In this document: one piece after another, positions 25,346 through 35,544 of the stretch
How the letters are laid out: every line of letters begins with the position of its first letter
Numbering within the stretch: position 1 is the stretch's first letter
The notes under the pieces: model-generated
Told to the model about the DNA's origin: nothing
What the model saw: the letters and a program-made list of their open reading frames with translations, nothing else
Database searches by the model: none
Translations under genes and position numbers: made by a program
Source: Duganella sp. BJB480
GTDB lineage: Bacteria; Pseudomonadota; Gammaproteobacteria; Burkholderiales; Burkholderiaceae_D
Assembly: GCA_003416985.1 (NCBI GenBank)
Contig: QVIN01000004.1
Span: 434,001-498,000, forward strand
Reading direction: 5' to 3'
DNA: 64,000 bases

Positions 25346-25519
25346 GAAAAGGCTCCTGTGACATGGGTGGCATGGTTCAACGTGGCGAATTCGAGACAGC
25401 GGCAAACAGGCCGCGGCGCACGGGAAGAATACTGGTTTCGTGACGGGCGATAAACATTATTTTGCTCATATTTTTCCCAGAGAAACTCACCAATTAACAC
25501 CGTCCGCGATTTTCCGCGA

Positions 25520-25549
25520 TTGACATGCAAGAATTCACGGTGCTATAGT
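25520..25549 (+). promoter_or_regulatory. Sigma70-type promoter of the GH30 gene
   Basis: TTGACA at 25520-25525 and TATAGT at 25544-25549 with an 18-base spacer, predicting a start near 25556. The LacI-type operator begins five bases later, so a bound repressor would block initiation. Confidence 0.75.
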
Positions 25550-25560
25550 GAATTTAATAA

Positions 25561-25576
25561 GTGGAAGCGTTTCCAC
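25561..25576. promoter_or_regulatory. LacI-family operator 1 (glucan locus)
   Basis: GTGGAAGCGTTTCCAC, a 16-base palindrome with one mismatch pair, immediately downstream of the GH30 promoter. It is nearly identical to the perfect palindrome at 27170-27185, which points to one regulator for both genes. Confidence 0.75.
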
Positions 25577-25628
25577 TCGTAAAAAACACATAGACAGACG
25601 GGCCTGGACCCTTCTGCACGGAGACAGA

Positions 25629-27125
25629 ATGCTCACAGCCAGCCCCGCTCTGCCGGGCGACCAGGCCTTGCGCCGCTCGCCCGACCGCCATCCACAGCGC
25701 CCGCCACGCCGGCTGATGTGCCTGCTGGCCATCCCGGCCCTGCTGTTGTGCGCGCACGGCGCCGCGCTGGCGCAGGGCAAGGTGCAGGCATGGATCACCA
25801 CCGGCGACCAGGCGCAATTGCTGGCGCGCGGCGCCGACGCCGCGTTCGGCGCGGGCGCCAAGGCCGCCACCGTCATCGAGGTCGATCCGTCCCAGCGTTA
25901 CCAGGAGATGGTGGGCTTCGGCGCCGCCATCACCGACGCCTCGGCCTGGCTGATCCAGAACCGGCTGAACCCGCAGCAGCGCGGCGCGCTGATGAACGAC
26001 CTGTTCGGCAAGGCGCCCGGCGCCAACTTCAGCTTCACCCGGCTGACCATCGGCGCCTCCGACTTCTCGCGCCACCACTACAGCTTCGACGACATGCCGC
26101 CCGGCCAGACCGATCCCGCGCTGGCGCATTTCTCCATCGAGCCCAACCGCGCCGACGTGCTGCCGGTCACCAAGGCCGCGCTGGCGATCAACCCCAAGCT
26201 GCGCGTGATGGCCTCGCCGTGGAGCGCGCCGGGCTGGATGAAGAGCACCGACAGCCTGATCCAGGGCACGCTGAAGCCGGAAGCCTACGCGCCGTTCGCG
26301 GCCTACCTGTCGCGCTACGTCGGCGCGTATGCGCAGGAGGGCGTGCCCATCTTCGCGCTGACCCTGCAGAACGAACCGCATTTCGAGCCCAAGGATTATC
26401 CCGGCATGCGGGTCGAGCCGGCGCAGCGCGCCGCCTTCATCGGCGGCCACCTGGGACCGCTGCTGGCCAGGGAGCATCCGCAGACCCGCATCCTGGACTG
26501 GGACCACAACTGGGACGAGCCGGGTTCGCCGGCCGCCGTGCTGCAGGATCCGGTGGCGAGCAAGTACGTCAACGGCGTGGCCTGGCACTGCTACGCCGGC
26601 GACGTGCGCGTGCAGGCCGCGCTGCACGACCGCTGGCCGGACAAGGACACGTATTTCACCGAATGCTCGGGCGGCAAGTGGGCGCCGGTGTGGTCGGACA
26701 ATTTGAACCACTTCGCCCGCACGCTGGTGATCGGCGCCACGCGCGGCTGGGCCAAGGGCGTGCTGCTGTGGAACCTTGCGCTGGACGAGAACGACGGCCC
26801 GCACCTGGGCGGCTGCAAGGATTGCCGTGGCGTGGTCACCATCGACAGCCGCGACGGCAAGGTCACGCGCAACGAGGAGTACTACGCGCTGGCCCACGCC
26901 AGCCGCTTCGTGCGCCAGGGCGCGCGCCGCATCGCCTCGACCAGCGGCTACGACGACCTCGACACGGTGGCCTTCCGCAACGCCGACGACGGTTCGGTGG
27001 CGCTGCTGGTGGTGAACTCGGCCAAGACGCCGCGCAGCTTCGCGGTGCGCCTGGCGCCGGGCCAACGCAGCTTCAGCTACACCCTGCCGGCCGCCAGCGT
27101 CGCGACCTTCACCTGGCAACCCTGA
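25629..27125 (+). CDS. GH30-family glucanase/glucosylceramidase-like hydrolase
   Basis: Secreted glycoside hydrolase of family 30; in context probably an endo-beta-1,6-glucanase. The 498-aa protein has a long N-region before its signal helix (residues 30-49, MCLLAIPALLLCAHGAALAQ; an internal ATG at codon 30 could also serve). The catalytic domain has VGFGAAITDAS near residue 95, acid/base Glu249 in LQNEPHFEP and nucleophile Glu345 in YFTECSGG, and a C-terminal beta sandwich (SVALLVVNSAKTPRSF). GGAGA precedes ATG 25629. Under promoter 25520-25549 and a LacI-type operator; followed by a terminator. Confidence 0.9.
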   Translation: MLTASPALPGDQALRRSPDRHPQRPPRRLMCLLAIPALLLCAHGAALAQGKVQAWITTGDQAQLLARGADAAFGAGAKAATVIEVDPSQRYQEMVGFGAAITDASAWLIQNRLNPQQRGALMNDLFGKAPGANFSFTRLTIGASDFSRHHYSFDDMPPGQTDPALAHFSIEPNRADVLPVTKAALAINPKLRVMASPWSAPGWMKSTDSLIQGTLKPEAYAPFAAYLSRYVGAYAQEGVPIFALTLQNEPHFEPKDYPGMRVEPAQRAAFIGGHLGPLLAREHPQTRILDWDHNWDEPGSPAAVLQDPVASKYVNGVAWHCYAGDVRVQAALHDRWPDKDTYFTECSGGKWAPVWSDNLNHFARTLVIGATRGWAKGVLLWNLALDENDGPHLGGCKDCRGVVTIDSRDGKVTRNEEYYALAHASRFVRQGARRIASTSGYDDLDTVAFRNADDGSVALLVVNSAKTPRSFAVRLAPGQRSFSYTLPAASVATFTWQP

Positions 27126-27130
27126 CACGC

Positions 27131-27159
27131 ACTGCCGTGCAACCGCGCGGCAGTTTTTT
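27131..27159 (+). terminator. Rho-independent terminator after GH30 gene
   Basis: Ten-base-pair stem ACTGCCGTGC/GCGCGGCAGT (one U-G pair) with an AACC loop, followed by six T residues at 27154-27159. It starts five bases after the GH30 stop and separates the GH30 and GH5 transcription units at least partly. Confidence 0.85.
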
Positions 27160-27169
27160 CAACCCGGGA

Positions 27170-27185
27170 GTGGAAGCGCTTCCAC
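27170..27185. promoter_or_regulatory. LacI-family operator 2 (glucan locus)
   Basis: GTGGAAGCGCTTCCAC, a perfect 16-base palindrome, lying just upstream of the GH5 ribosome site (AAGAGGAG). It is only 14 bases before the ATG and 10 after the terminator, so repression here may act as a roadblock or through a looped complex with operator 1. Confidence 0.8.
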
Positions 27186-27199
27186 AAGAGGAGATACGG

Positions 27200-28561
27200 A
27201 TGGTCAAGTTACTGAGTGTGGTGTGTGCGGTGTTGCTGGCCGGCTGCGGCAGCGGCGGCGCCAGCGTGGTGGTGACGCCGGTGACGCCGCCGGCGCCGCC
27301 GCCGCCGGCCGTGATCAAGCCGACCCCGGTCACGCCGGTGCCGGCGCTGCCGCTGACCATGCTGCACACGCAGGGCACCAAGTGGCTGAAGGCGGACGGC
27401 GGCCAGGTCGCGCTCAAAGGCACCAACCTCGGCAACTGGCTGATCAACGAATTCTGGATGATGGGCCAGGGCAGCGCCGGCATCGACGACCAGTGCAAGC
27501 TGGAGGCCAACTTCGACAGCCGCTTCGGCTACGCCGAGCGCCAGCGCCTGATGCAGCTGCTGCGCGACAACTGGATCACCACCCGCGACTGGGACCAGAT
27601 GCAGAAGTTCGGCCTGAACGTGGTGCGCCTGCCCTTCATCTACAGCGTGGTCGAGGACGAGAAGAACCCGCGCCACCTGCGCGCCGACGCCTGGCGCTAC
27701 CTGGACGACGCCATCGCCCAGGCCGAGAAGCGCGGCATGTACGTGATCCTCGACCTGCATGGCGCGGTCGGATCGCAGGGCTGGGAGCAGCACAGCGGCT
27801 GCGCCAACAAGAACCTGTACTGGTCCACGCCGGAATTCCAGGACCGCACCATCTGGCTGTGGCAGCAGGTCGCGGGCCGCTACAAGGACCGCGCGGCGGT
27901 GGCCGGCTACAGCGTGCTCAACGAACCGTGGGGCACCACCGCCGCCAACCTGGCCGCCGTGGTCAAGACCCTGTACACGGCGATCCGCGCGGTCGATCCC
28001 AACCACGTGGTGATCCTGCCCGGCCATAACAGCGGCAACATCACGGCCTACGGCAAGCCGTCCGACCAGGGCATGAGCAATGTCGCGTTCGAGATGCACT
28101 TCTATCCCGGCCTGTTTGGCTGGGGCCAGACCGGCCTGCAGGTGCACAAGGACTGGCTCACCTGCGCCGGCGGCGGCAACAGCGGCGTCTGCGAATGGGA
28201 CAACAAGCTCAAGGCCGTCGACACCGCCTTCTTCATCGGCGAGACCCAGCCGTGGATGGGCATGGGCCTGGACCTGGGCGGCCAGGTCGGCCGCGCCTCG
28301 TTCGACACCTACGCCAAGTACGGCTGGGCCACCACGGCGTGGAGCTGGAAGGTGGTCAGCAACGGCGGCGGCCAGGGCAACGGCAGCTGGGGCTTCGTGA
28401 CCAACGCGGCCGGCGCCGCCGTGCCGGCCGTCGACTTCACCAAGGCGCCCATCACCGACATCGAAAACCTGTTCAAGTTGTTCGGCACCCAGGCTTACGA
28501 GGTCCACCAGCCCCTGCAGGACTGGATGACCAGCAGCACCGCACCACAACCCTTCCGTTAG
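27200..28561 (+). CDS. GH5-family exo-beta-1,3-glucanase-like lipoprotein
   Basis: Surface or periplasmic glycoside hydrolase. The 453-aa protein has a lipobox ending at Cys16 (LLAGC), a Pro/Val-rich linker to about residue 52 and a GH5 domain like fungal and bacterial exo-1,3-glucanases: KGTNLGNWLINEFW near 73, NVVRLPF near 140, acid/base Glu242 in SVLNEPWG and nucleophile Glu348 in FIGETQPW. GGAG is 6 bases upstream of the ATG. It lies between the GH30 gene and a TonB receptor, so the three probably act on one beta-glucan. The exact linkage specificity is inference. Confidence 0.88.
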   Translation: MVKLLSVVCAVLLAGCGSGGASVVVTPVTPPAPPPPAVIKPTPVTPVPALPLTMLHTQGTKWLKADGGQVALKGTNLGNWLINEFWMMGQGSAGIDDQCKLEANFDSRFGYAERQRLMQLLRDNWITTRDWDQMQKFGLNVVRLPFIYSVVEDEKNPRHLRADAWRYLDDAIAQAEKRGMYVILDLHGAVGSQGWEQHSGCANKNLYWSTPEFQDRTIWLWQQVAGRYKDRAAVAGYSVLNEPWGTTAANLAAVVKTLYTAIRAVDPNHVVILPGHNSGNITAYGKPSDQGMSNVAFEMHFYPGLFGWGQTGLQVHKDWLTCAGGGNSGVCEWDNKLKAVDTAFFIGETQPWMGMGLDLGGQVGRASFDTYAKYGWATTAWSWKVVSNGGGQGNGSWGFVTNAAGAAVPAVDFTKAPITDIENLFKLFGTQAYEVHQPLQDWMTSSTAPQPFR

Positions 28562-28600
28562 CACTATCAACCCGTCTAAAATTATAAGAGAGACTAGAAG

Positions 28601-31315
28601 ATGAGCAAGCCAACACAAGCACTCGCACTGACACCGATCGCCGCCGCCTGCGCGGCGCTGATGATCGCATCCGCCCCGGCATGGGCGCAACAGGCACCGT
28701 CCGCCACGGCGGACGGCAAGGAGGTCCAGTCGGTGGTGGTGACCGGCATCCGCCGCAGCATCGAGACCTCGATGGCGGTCAAGCGCGATGCCGACTCCAT
28801 CGTCGAGGCCATTACCGCCGAGGACATCGGCAAGCTGCCCGACGTCAGCATCGCCGAATCCATCGCCCGCCTGGCCGGCCTGACGGCGCAGCGCGTCGAG
28901 GGCCGGGCGCAGGTGATCTCGATTCGCGGCCTGGCGCCGGACTTCTCCGGCACGCTGATGAACGGCCGCGAGCTGGTCTCCACCAGCAACAACCGTGGCG
29001 CCGAGTACGACCAGTATCCGTCCGAGCTGATCAACGGCGTCACCGTCTACAAGACGCCGGACGCGTCGCTGGCCGGTGGCGGCCTGTCCGGCACGGTGGA
29101 CCTGCACACCGTGCGCCCGCTCGACATCCGCGAGCGCACCATCGTGTTCAACGCGCGCGGCGAGCACAATTCCAACGGCAAGCTGAACTCGAACAGCTCG
29201 GCCAACGGCAACCGCGTCAGCGCCTCCTACGTGGACCAGTTCATGAACAACACGCTGGGCGTGGCGTTCGGCTACGCGCACCTGGATTCGCCGGGCCAGC
29301 AGCAGGAATACAAATCGTGGTGGTGGGGCACGGACAACAAGCTGCCCAAGGGCGACGAGGACGTGGTGGCGTTGAAGGGCGCCGAGGTCACGGCCACCTC
29401 GCGCAAGCAGAAGCGCGACGGCCTGATGGGCGTGATCGAATACCGTCCGACCAAGGAATTCCGCACCACGCTGGACCTGTACTATTCCGAGTTCAAGGAA
29501 GACACCACCATGCGTGGCATGATGTGGAACTCGCACCAGTGGAGCGACGTCACCTACAACAACCCGCTGATCCAGACCGTGGGCGGCACGCGCCTGCTGG
29601 TGGGCGGTTCGCTGGTCAACCTGGAACCCATCGTCCGCAACGACTTCAACACCCGCAAGGACCAGCTGGGCGCGGTCGGCTGGAACAACACCTACCGCAA
29701 GGACGGCTGGACGCTGGTGGGCGACGCGTCGTACTCGACCGCCAAGCGCCGCGAGCAGGTGCTGGAAACCTACGCCGGCCTGGGCCCGGCCAACTCGCAC
29801 ATCACCGACAACAACTTCCAGTTCCGCATCCCGACCGCCAGCGGCCTGCCGACCTTCACGCCGAGCATCAACTTCGCCGACCCGTCCATCATCAAGCTGA
29901 CCGACGTCGGCGGCTGGGGCAAGGACGCGGACATGCACCATCCGGTGGTGGAGGACAAGCTGGGCTCGATCAAGCTGTCGGCCAAGCGCGACCTGGACGG
30001 CATGTTCCGCAGCCTGGAGGGCGGCGTCAACTACAGCAAGCGCGAGAAGACCCACGCCGACACCAACAACTACTGGAACCTGAACAACGGCCGCGCGCCG
30101 GCGGTGGTGTCGCCCGACCTGATCCAGCCGTCCACCTCGCTGGCCTTCGCCGGCATCCCGAGCGTGCTGACCTATGACGTCATGGGCGTGCTGGGCAAGT
30201 ACTACACGATGCAGCCGGCCCGTCCCGACGACCAGGCGCTGCAGGACTGGGGCGTGACCGAGAAGGTCACCACCGCCTACGCCCGCCTGGGCATCGACAC
30301 CGACGTCGGCCCCTTCCCGCTGCGCGGCAACATCGGCCTGCAGGCGGTCAACGTCGACCAGAAATCGCGCGGCGCCATCGTCAACGTCGGCAAGCTGGGC
30401 GCGATCACCGGCGGCTCCAACTACACCGACTACCTGCCCAGCCTGAACCTGAACTTCGACCTCGGAAAGTACCTGGAGACCACCAACCTGCGCTTCGGCG
30501 CGGCCAAGACCGTGGCCCGGCCGCAGATGTCGGACATGCGCGCCGGCGTTTCGGGCGGCGTGGACGCCACCACCCGCATGTGGAACGGCAGCGGCGGCAA
30601 CCCGCAGCTGGAACCGTGGCGCGCCAATTCCTACGACCTGTCGATGGAAAAATACATGGGCAAGCGCAGCTACATCGCGGGCGCGCTCTGGTACAAGAAA
30701 CTGCAGAGCTACATCTACAACCAGCAGACCGCGTTCAGCTTCGCCGGCTTCCCGAACCCGTCGGCCGTGGTGCCGCTGCAGGACATCGGCACGCTGAACC
30801 GTCCGGCCAACGGCGCCGGCGGCCTGGTCAAGGGTGTGGAACTGTCGGGCGCGCTGGACGGCGGCCTGCTGTACGCGCCGCTGGAAGGCTTCGGCGTGAC
30901 GGGCAGCATGTCCGGCACCGAGAGCTCTATCCATCCGAACGGTCCGGGCACCAAGGAGAAGTTGCCGGGCTTGTCGGGCGTGGTGTCCAACTTCACGGTG
31001 TACTACGAGAAGTCGGGCTATCAGGCGCGGGTGAGCCGCCGCTACCGTTCGGCGTATCGCGGCGAGGTGACCGGTTTGTTCGCGCAGCGTTCCTTCAGCG
31101 AGATCCTGGCCGAGCGACAAATTGATCTACAGCTTGGTTATGCGATCGAGGAAGGCCGCTACAAGGGCTTGTCGTTCCTGTTCCAGGTCAATAACCTGAA
31201 CAACTCGCCGTACCAGACGCGCCAGGGCGATCCGTTCTCGGGCGGTTCGTATGCGCCGGAGCGCTACACCACCTACGGCCGCCAGTTCCTGCTGGGTGTG
31301 AACTACAAGCTGTAA
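28601..31315 (+). CDS. TonB-dependent receptor (oligosaccharide uptake)
   Basis: A 904-aa outer-membrane transporter. It has a signal peptide (about 1-29), a TonB-box-like VQSVVVTGIRRS, a plug domain (ISIRGLAPDFSGTLMNGRELVS) and a long barrel ending LLGVNYKL. The GIRRSIETSMAVKRDADSIVEAI start is characteristic of the large Xanthomonas/Caulobacter-type receptors of carbohydrate loci. Forty bases after the GH5 gene and in the same direction, with no terminator between, so probably co-transcribed. It should import the glucan fragments produced by the GH30 and GH5 enzymes. Confidence 0.93.
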   Translation: MSKPTQALALTPIAAACAALMIASAPAWAQQAPSATADGKEVQSVVVTGIRRSIETSMAVKRDADSIVEAITAEDIGKLPDVSIAESIARLAGLTAQRVEGRAQVISIRGLAPDFSGTLMNGRELVSTSNNRGAEYDQYPSELINGVTVYKTPDASLAGGGLSGTVDLHTVRPLDIRERTIVFNARGEHNSNGKLNSNSSANGNRVSASYVDQFMNNTLGVAFGYAHLDSPGQQQEYKSWWWGTDNKLPKGDEDVVALKGAEVTATSRKQKRDGLMGVIEYRPTKEFRTTLDLYYSEFKEDTTMRGMMWNSHQWSDVTYNNPLIQTVGGTRLLVGGSLVNLEPIVRNDFNTRKDQLGAVGWNNTYRKDGWTLVGDASYSTAKRREQVLETYAGLGPANSHITDNNFQFRIPTASGLPTFTPSINFADPSIIKLTDVGGWGKDADMHHPVVEDKLGSIKLSAKRDLDGMFRSLEGGVNYSKREKTHADTNNYWNLNNGRAPAVVSPDLIQPSTSLAFAGIPSVLTYDVMGVLGKYYTMQPARPDDQALQDWGVTEKVTTAYARLGIDTDVGPFPLRGNIGLQAVNVDQKSRGAIVNVGKLGAITGGSNYTDYLPSLNLNFDLGKYLETTNLRFGAAKTVARPQMSDMRAGVSGGVDATTRMWNGSGGNPQLEPWRANSYDLSMEKYMGKRSYIAGALWYKKLQSYIYNQQTAFSFAGFPNPSAVVPLQDIGTLNRPANGAGGLVKGVELSGALDGGLLYAPLEGFGVTGSMSGTESSIHPNGPGTKEKLPGLSGVVSNFTVYYEKSGYQARVSRRYRSAYRGEVTGLFAQRSFSEILAERQIDLQLGYAIEEGRYKGLSFLFQVNNLNNSPYQTRQGDPFSGGSYAPERYTTYGRQFLLGVNYKL

Positions 31316-31321
31316 GCTGGA

Positions 31322-31351
31322 GAAGCGCGCCGCTCAGCGCGAGCGCGCTTC
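31322..31351. terminator. Bidirectional hairpin between convergent genes
   Basis: GAAGCGCGC/GCGCGCTTC, a nine-base-pair inverted repeat with a 12-base loop, seven bases after the TonB receptor stop and covering the last codons of the convergent EF-hand gene. There is no long T tract on either side, so termination is likely but not certain. Confidence 0.5.
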
Positions 31352-31732
31352 TTCGCGCCGCTGGATGATGAAGGCCTTCAAATCCTCGAAGGTGACCACG
31401 CCGCGCTGGGCGGTGTCGATATGGTCGAAATTCTTTTCCACGAAACCCAGGCCGGCGTTGTGCGCTTCCTCGCGGCTGAGGCCGCCGCTGCTGTCGACGT
31501 CGGCGTCTTCAAAGCGCTGCTTCAGCTTCTGCATGGACTGGTATTGCAGCATGGGGCTGGGCGCGCCGTCGCGCGGTGGCTTGCGCATGGCCGGCGGGAT
31601 GTAGGGATCGGGATGGGCCGGCGCCGACATCATGGCCGGCGCGGAGACCGGCTGGGGCTGCTGGATTTGAGCGTGCGCGCAGGCGCAGGCCATCGTTGTG
31701 GCCAGCATGGCAATGTGGATGAACTGTTTCAT
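31334..31732 (-). CDS. Exported EF-hand protein
   Basis: A 132-aa protein with a signal peptide (MKQFIHIAMLATTMACACAHA), a Pro/Met-rich linker to about residue 58 and a pair of EF hands. The first loop (DADVDSSGGLSREE, residues about 76-89) keeps the calcium-ligand positions; the second (DTAQRGVVTFED) lacks acidic residues at positions 3 and 5 and is probably degenerate. Likely a periplasmic calcium-binding protein of unknown role. Monocistronic and convergent with the receptor gene. Confidence 0.8.
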   Translation of the reverse strand: MKQFIHIAMLATTMACACAHAQIQQPQPVSAPAMMSAPAHPDPYIPPAMRKPPRDGAPSPMLQYQSMQKLKQRFEDADVDSSGGLSREEAHNAGLGFVEKNFDHIDTAQRGVVTFEDLKAFIIQRREEARSR

Positions 31733-31926
31733 TATCGTCTCCCCCGCGCCGTGTATTCAGCCTGGCGCATGGCTGGTGGTGCCACTGTGACGCTGTTGAC
31801 GAAATTAATCAAATCCGATTGCAGGGTTCGGCTTGTAGTGTCGTCTGGAAACGTCACTTGTCAAATTGCTTAATCTTTGAGAAAAATTGACGACGACGCA
31901 CGCTTTACCAGGGCGCGACTCATCGG

Positions 31927-31950
31927 CCCGGATCACAATTATGATCCGGG
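31927..31950. terminator. Perfect hairpin downstream of the deaminase operon
   Basis: Nine-base-pair perfect inverted repeat CCCGGATCA/TGATCCGGG with a six-base A/T-rich loop, 24 bases beyond the deaminase stop on the minus strand. No T tract follows, so it may be a Rho-assisted terminator or an mRNA-stabilising hairpin. The rest of the 240-base gap to the EF-hand gene shows nothing else. Confidence 0.45.
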
Positions 31951-31973
31951 TCCGGTTGGAATGCATCAGTAAT

Positions 31974-32453
31974 TTACTTGTGCCAGAAGCCGACGTGCGC
32001 CAGGCGCGCCTCGTCTTCGCGCATGGGGCCGATGACTTCGGTGGGACGCTGGCCGCGCGCGAACACCTCGCGGCAGGGCAGCGACAGGGTGGGATTTTCG
32101 GGATCGCTGCCGGTCAGTGCCAGCAGGCTGGCTTCGGACATCGCATACACCACGCGTCCGACGCCGCTCCAGTAGGTGCCGCCGGCGCACATGGCGCAGG
32201 GTTCGGCGTTGGCGTACAGCGTGGCCGTGGCCAGCTGCTCCGGGCTGTGGCGCTGCGACGCCATGCGCAGCGCGTTCATCTCCGCGTGCGCGGTGCGGTC
32301 GCTGCTGGAGGCGTTCATCGCTTCGGCGATCACCGTGCCGTCGGCGGCGACCACCATCGCGGCGAAGGGATGGTGGCCCTCGTCGCGCGAGCGCTGCGCC
32401 AACGCCAGCACGCGGGTGAGGAATTCGTGGTCCTGGGCGGTGGCGGTGGTCAT
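31974..32453 (-). CDS. Nucleoside/purine deaminase (guanine deaminase-like)
   Basis: Zinc-dependent deaminase of the cytidine/deoxycytidylate superfamily. The 159-aa protein has the zinc site HAEMNAL (His and proton-shuttling Glu, near residue 54) and PCAMC (near residue 84), followed by AGGTYWSGVGRVVYAMS, the arrangement of GuaD-type guanine deaminases and tRNA adenosine deaminase relatives. The size matches short guanine deaminases. The ATG overlaps the Rieske oxygenase stop (ATGA). As the last gene of a Tsx-BMP-Rieske-deaminase operon, its substrate is probably an imported purine or related base. Confidence 0.85.
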   Translation of the reverse strand: MTTATAQDHEFLTRVLALAQRSRDEGHHPFAAMVVAADGTVIAEAMNASSSDRTAHAEMNALRMASQRHSPEQLATATLYANAEPCAMCAGGTYWSGVGRVVYAMSEASLLALTGSDPENPTLSLPCREVFARGQRPTEVIGPMREDEARLAHVGFWHK

Positions 32454-33462
32454 GCGTTCTCCTGGTCGTTGCGCAGGACGCCGTAGCGCAGGTCCTGCTG
32501 TTTGAGGTAGCCGCGATAGGCCAGCGACATGCGGTCGCAGGCCACAGAGACTTCGGCGCCCGGTATCAACGGCAGTCTTGCGGGGCTCTGGCTTTCCAGT
32601 ATCGGCCGGTCCTGCAGGAAGATGGTGTCCTGGAACTGGCGCAGCTCGTCGTCGCCGGAGGTGAAGTCGTCCAGCGCCAGGATGATCCAGACGCGGGTGG
32701 TGGTTTCGGTCAGCGGTTGCAGCATCAGCGCGATGGCTTCGCGCACGAGGTCCACGGGATGCTTGGTCAGCACGGCGGTCAGCGGACGCACCACGCGGTA
32801 GGTGTATTCGATGTCGGCGCCGGCGGTGGCTGCCTTGCTGGCCTGCGGTTGCCATGCGCGGCACTGTTTGGCCCAGACGCCGCTGCCGTAGTCGGCGTCG
32901 TCGAAGTTCTCGACGGTGTAGTTGGCGATGGCGGCTTGTTCCTGCACGCCCAATATGCCCTCGTGGACGAAGGCGAAATGCGCCATGTCGAGGAAGTTCT
33001 CGACGATGCGCGGTCCGCTGCTTTGCACGTCGTACGGTCCGCACCAGACCTTGCGCAAGGCTGCGTCGGCGAACTCGGGAAACGGCGGAGGGCTTGCCAC
33101 GACAGGCTCGCCGAGGCAGACCCATACCAGGCCATAGCATTCCTGCACGCGGTAGGTGGCGACTTGCGCCTTCAGGTTGGCTTCGCCCAGCGCGGGCAAA
33201 GCGGGGATGTGCTTGCAGCGACCGTCGCCGCCGAAGGCCCAGCCGTGGTAGGCGCAGCGCAGCGTGTCGTTGTGCAGGGCGCCCATCGACAGGCGGGTGC
33301 CGCGATGCGGGCAGCGGTCCTCCCACGCGTGCAGCACACCGCCGCTGTCGCGCCACAGGACGAGGCGCGTGTCCAGCAGGTCGGTGGCCGTGACCGCGCC
33401 GGCCGCGATCCCTTGCGAGAGCGCGACCGGGTGCCAGTCGTTCAACAGGACTGGATCAAGGC

Positions 33463-33466
<4 letters not shown>
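32450..33466 (-). CDS. Rieske non-heme iron oxygenase
   Basis: A 338-aa oxygenase alpha-type subunit. The Rieske 2Fe-2S motif is CPHRG (residues about 52-56) and CAYHGW (about 71-76); the mononuclear iron site is in NFLDMAHFAFVHEG near residue 158. It resembles VanA/N-demethylase-type single-component oxygenases; no reductase or ferredoxin gene adjoins it. The GTG start overlaps the BMP gene stop (GTGA) and the stop overlaps the deaminase start. Operon position with a purine-type importer suggests oxidation or N- or O-demethylation of a purine-like compound; this is inference. Confidence 0.87.
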
Positions 33467-34545
<1,079 letters not shown>

Positions 34546-34569
34546 ACGGTTTCCTTTGATGGGCAGGGG

Positions 34570-35421
34570 TTAGAAGTGGTATTCGGCGCGGACCATCGGC
34601 GTCTTGGCCGTTGCGCCCGGGTTGTTGGTGTCCGGGTTGCCGAACTTGTTTTTCCAGAACTGGTACTCGACGCCGACCTTGAAGGTGTTCTTCGGCGCGC
34701 TCACCACGGCGCTCATGTCGTACATGATCTGCATGTCGATGTTGGTCTCGCGCGCGGTGTCGCCGCCGAATTCGTTCTTGCCCTTGGTGCCGATGAAGTT
34801 GGCGAAGCCTTCGAACGACAGCGGGATGCCGATGTTGAACGGGATGCCCCATGCGGCGGTCAGCATCGGGTGGGTCTTGTAGGCGTAGCGCGGAGTGGCG
34901 GCGCCGGTGAAGGTGTTGTACGGCGCGTTGCTCTCCCACAGGGCGAGCAGGCTGACGTCGAGGAAGCCCGGCACGTCCATCATCAGCGTCGGGCCGGCGA
35001 CGACCATGCGCTTCTTGGAGTTGTAGCCGGCGTCGGTCTTGCTGTTGAAATCGAAGCCCGCCGTGGCGCCGACGCCGCGCACCGGACCGAAGGCCCAGCT
35101 ATTGCCGGTGACTTTGCCCAGGTCCAGCGTGTGGCGGTACAACGCGTAGGCTTCATGCGCGCCGCTCTTGGCGCCGGCCGACGACGGGTCCACTTCCGAC
35201 GACATCAGGAAGTCGACGCTGAAGAAGTTCTTGCCGTACTTGTAGCCGGAGACGCTGCTCAGGTTGACGATGTTCTTGGTGATGTCCTTGTCGTTGAACG
35301 GTTCGGCGAACTTGGTGCCGTAACGGTAGCTGAGCGAGGTGTCGCTCCAGTCGGCGGCGTGGGCGGCGCAGGCGCAGCAGGCGAGAAGGGCGAAGGCGGT
35401 GCGGGAGGCGAGACGGGACAT
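34570..35421 (-). CDS. Tsx-like nucleoside-specific outer-membrane channel
   Basis: A 283-aa outer-membrane barrel with a signal peptide (to about residue 24, CCACAAHA) and an N-terminus ADWSDTSLSYRYGTKFAEPF resembling Tsx/OmpK channel proteins, ending VRAEYHF with a terminal Phe. GGAG lies 7 bases before ATG 35421 (an adjacent ATG is at 35424). It should let nucleosides or purine bases across the outer membrane for the BMP-dependent importer. First gene after GntR on the minus strand; a GntR-like site lies at 35475-35484. Confidence 0.85.
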   Translation of the reverse strand: MSRLASRTAFALLACCACAAHAADWSDTSLSYRYGTKFAEPFNDKDITKNIVNLSSVSGYKYGKNFFSVDFLMSSEVDPSSAGAKSGAHEAYALYRHTLDLGKVTGNSWAFGPVRGVGATAGFDFNSKTDAGYNSKKRMVVAGPTLMMDVPGFLDVSLLALWESNAPYNTFTGAATPRYAYKTHPMLTAAWGIPFNIGIPLSFEGFANFIGTKGKNEFGGDTARETNIDMQIMYDMSAVVSAPKNTFKVGVEYQFWKNKFGNPDTNNPGATAKTPMVRAEYHF

Positions 35422-35474
35422 CATGGAACTCCATTCAGTGAGATAAGGAACGACACGGTTTGTAATAACTTCTT

Positions 35475-35484
35475 TTGTATCCAA
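35475..35484. promoter_or_regulatory. GntR-like operator variant upstream of the Tsx gene
   Basis: TTGTATCCAA, an imperfect match to the palindrome found three times around the gntR promoter (TTGTATACGA type). It lies 54 bases upstream of the Tsx-like start, a sensible position for controlling the tsx-bmp-Rieske-deaminase operon. Confidence 0.45.
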
Positions 35485-35544
35485 TTCGTTTTTGTGATTG
35501 GATTCAATCTCATCGACATCTCTAGCAATTCCCGGGCCATACCG

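Noticed and set aside
21599..25453. Long plus-strand open frame of 1284 codons opposite the molybdenum hydroxylase
   Set aside because: It is a shadow frame of a high-GC gene: repetitive Arg/Ala/His/Val composition, no ribosome site and no family features, while the opposite strand has complete domain motifs.
27209..31120. Minus-strand open frame of 1303 codons opposite the GH5 and TonB receptor genes
   Set aside because: Same reasoning: low-complexity composition and full overlap with two well-supported genes.
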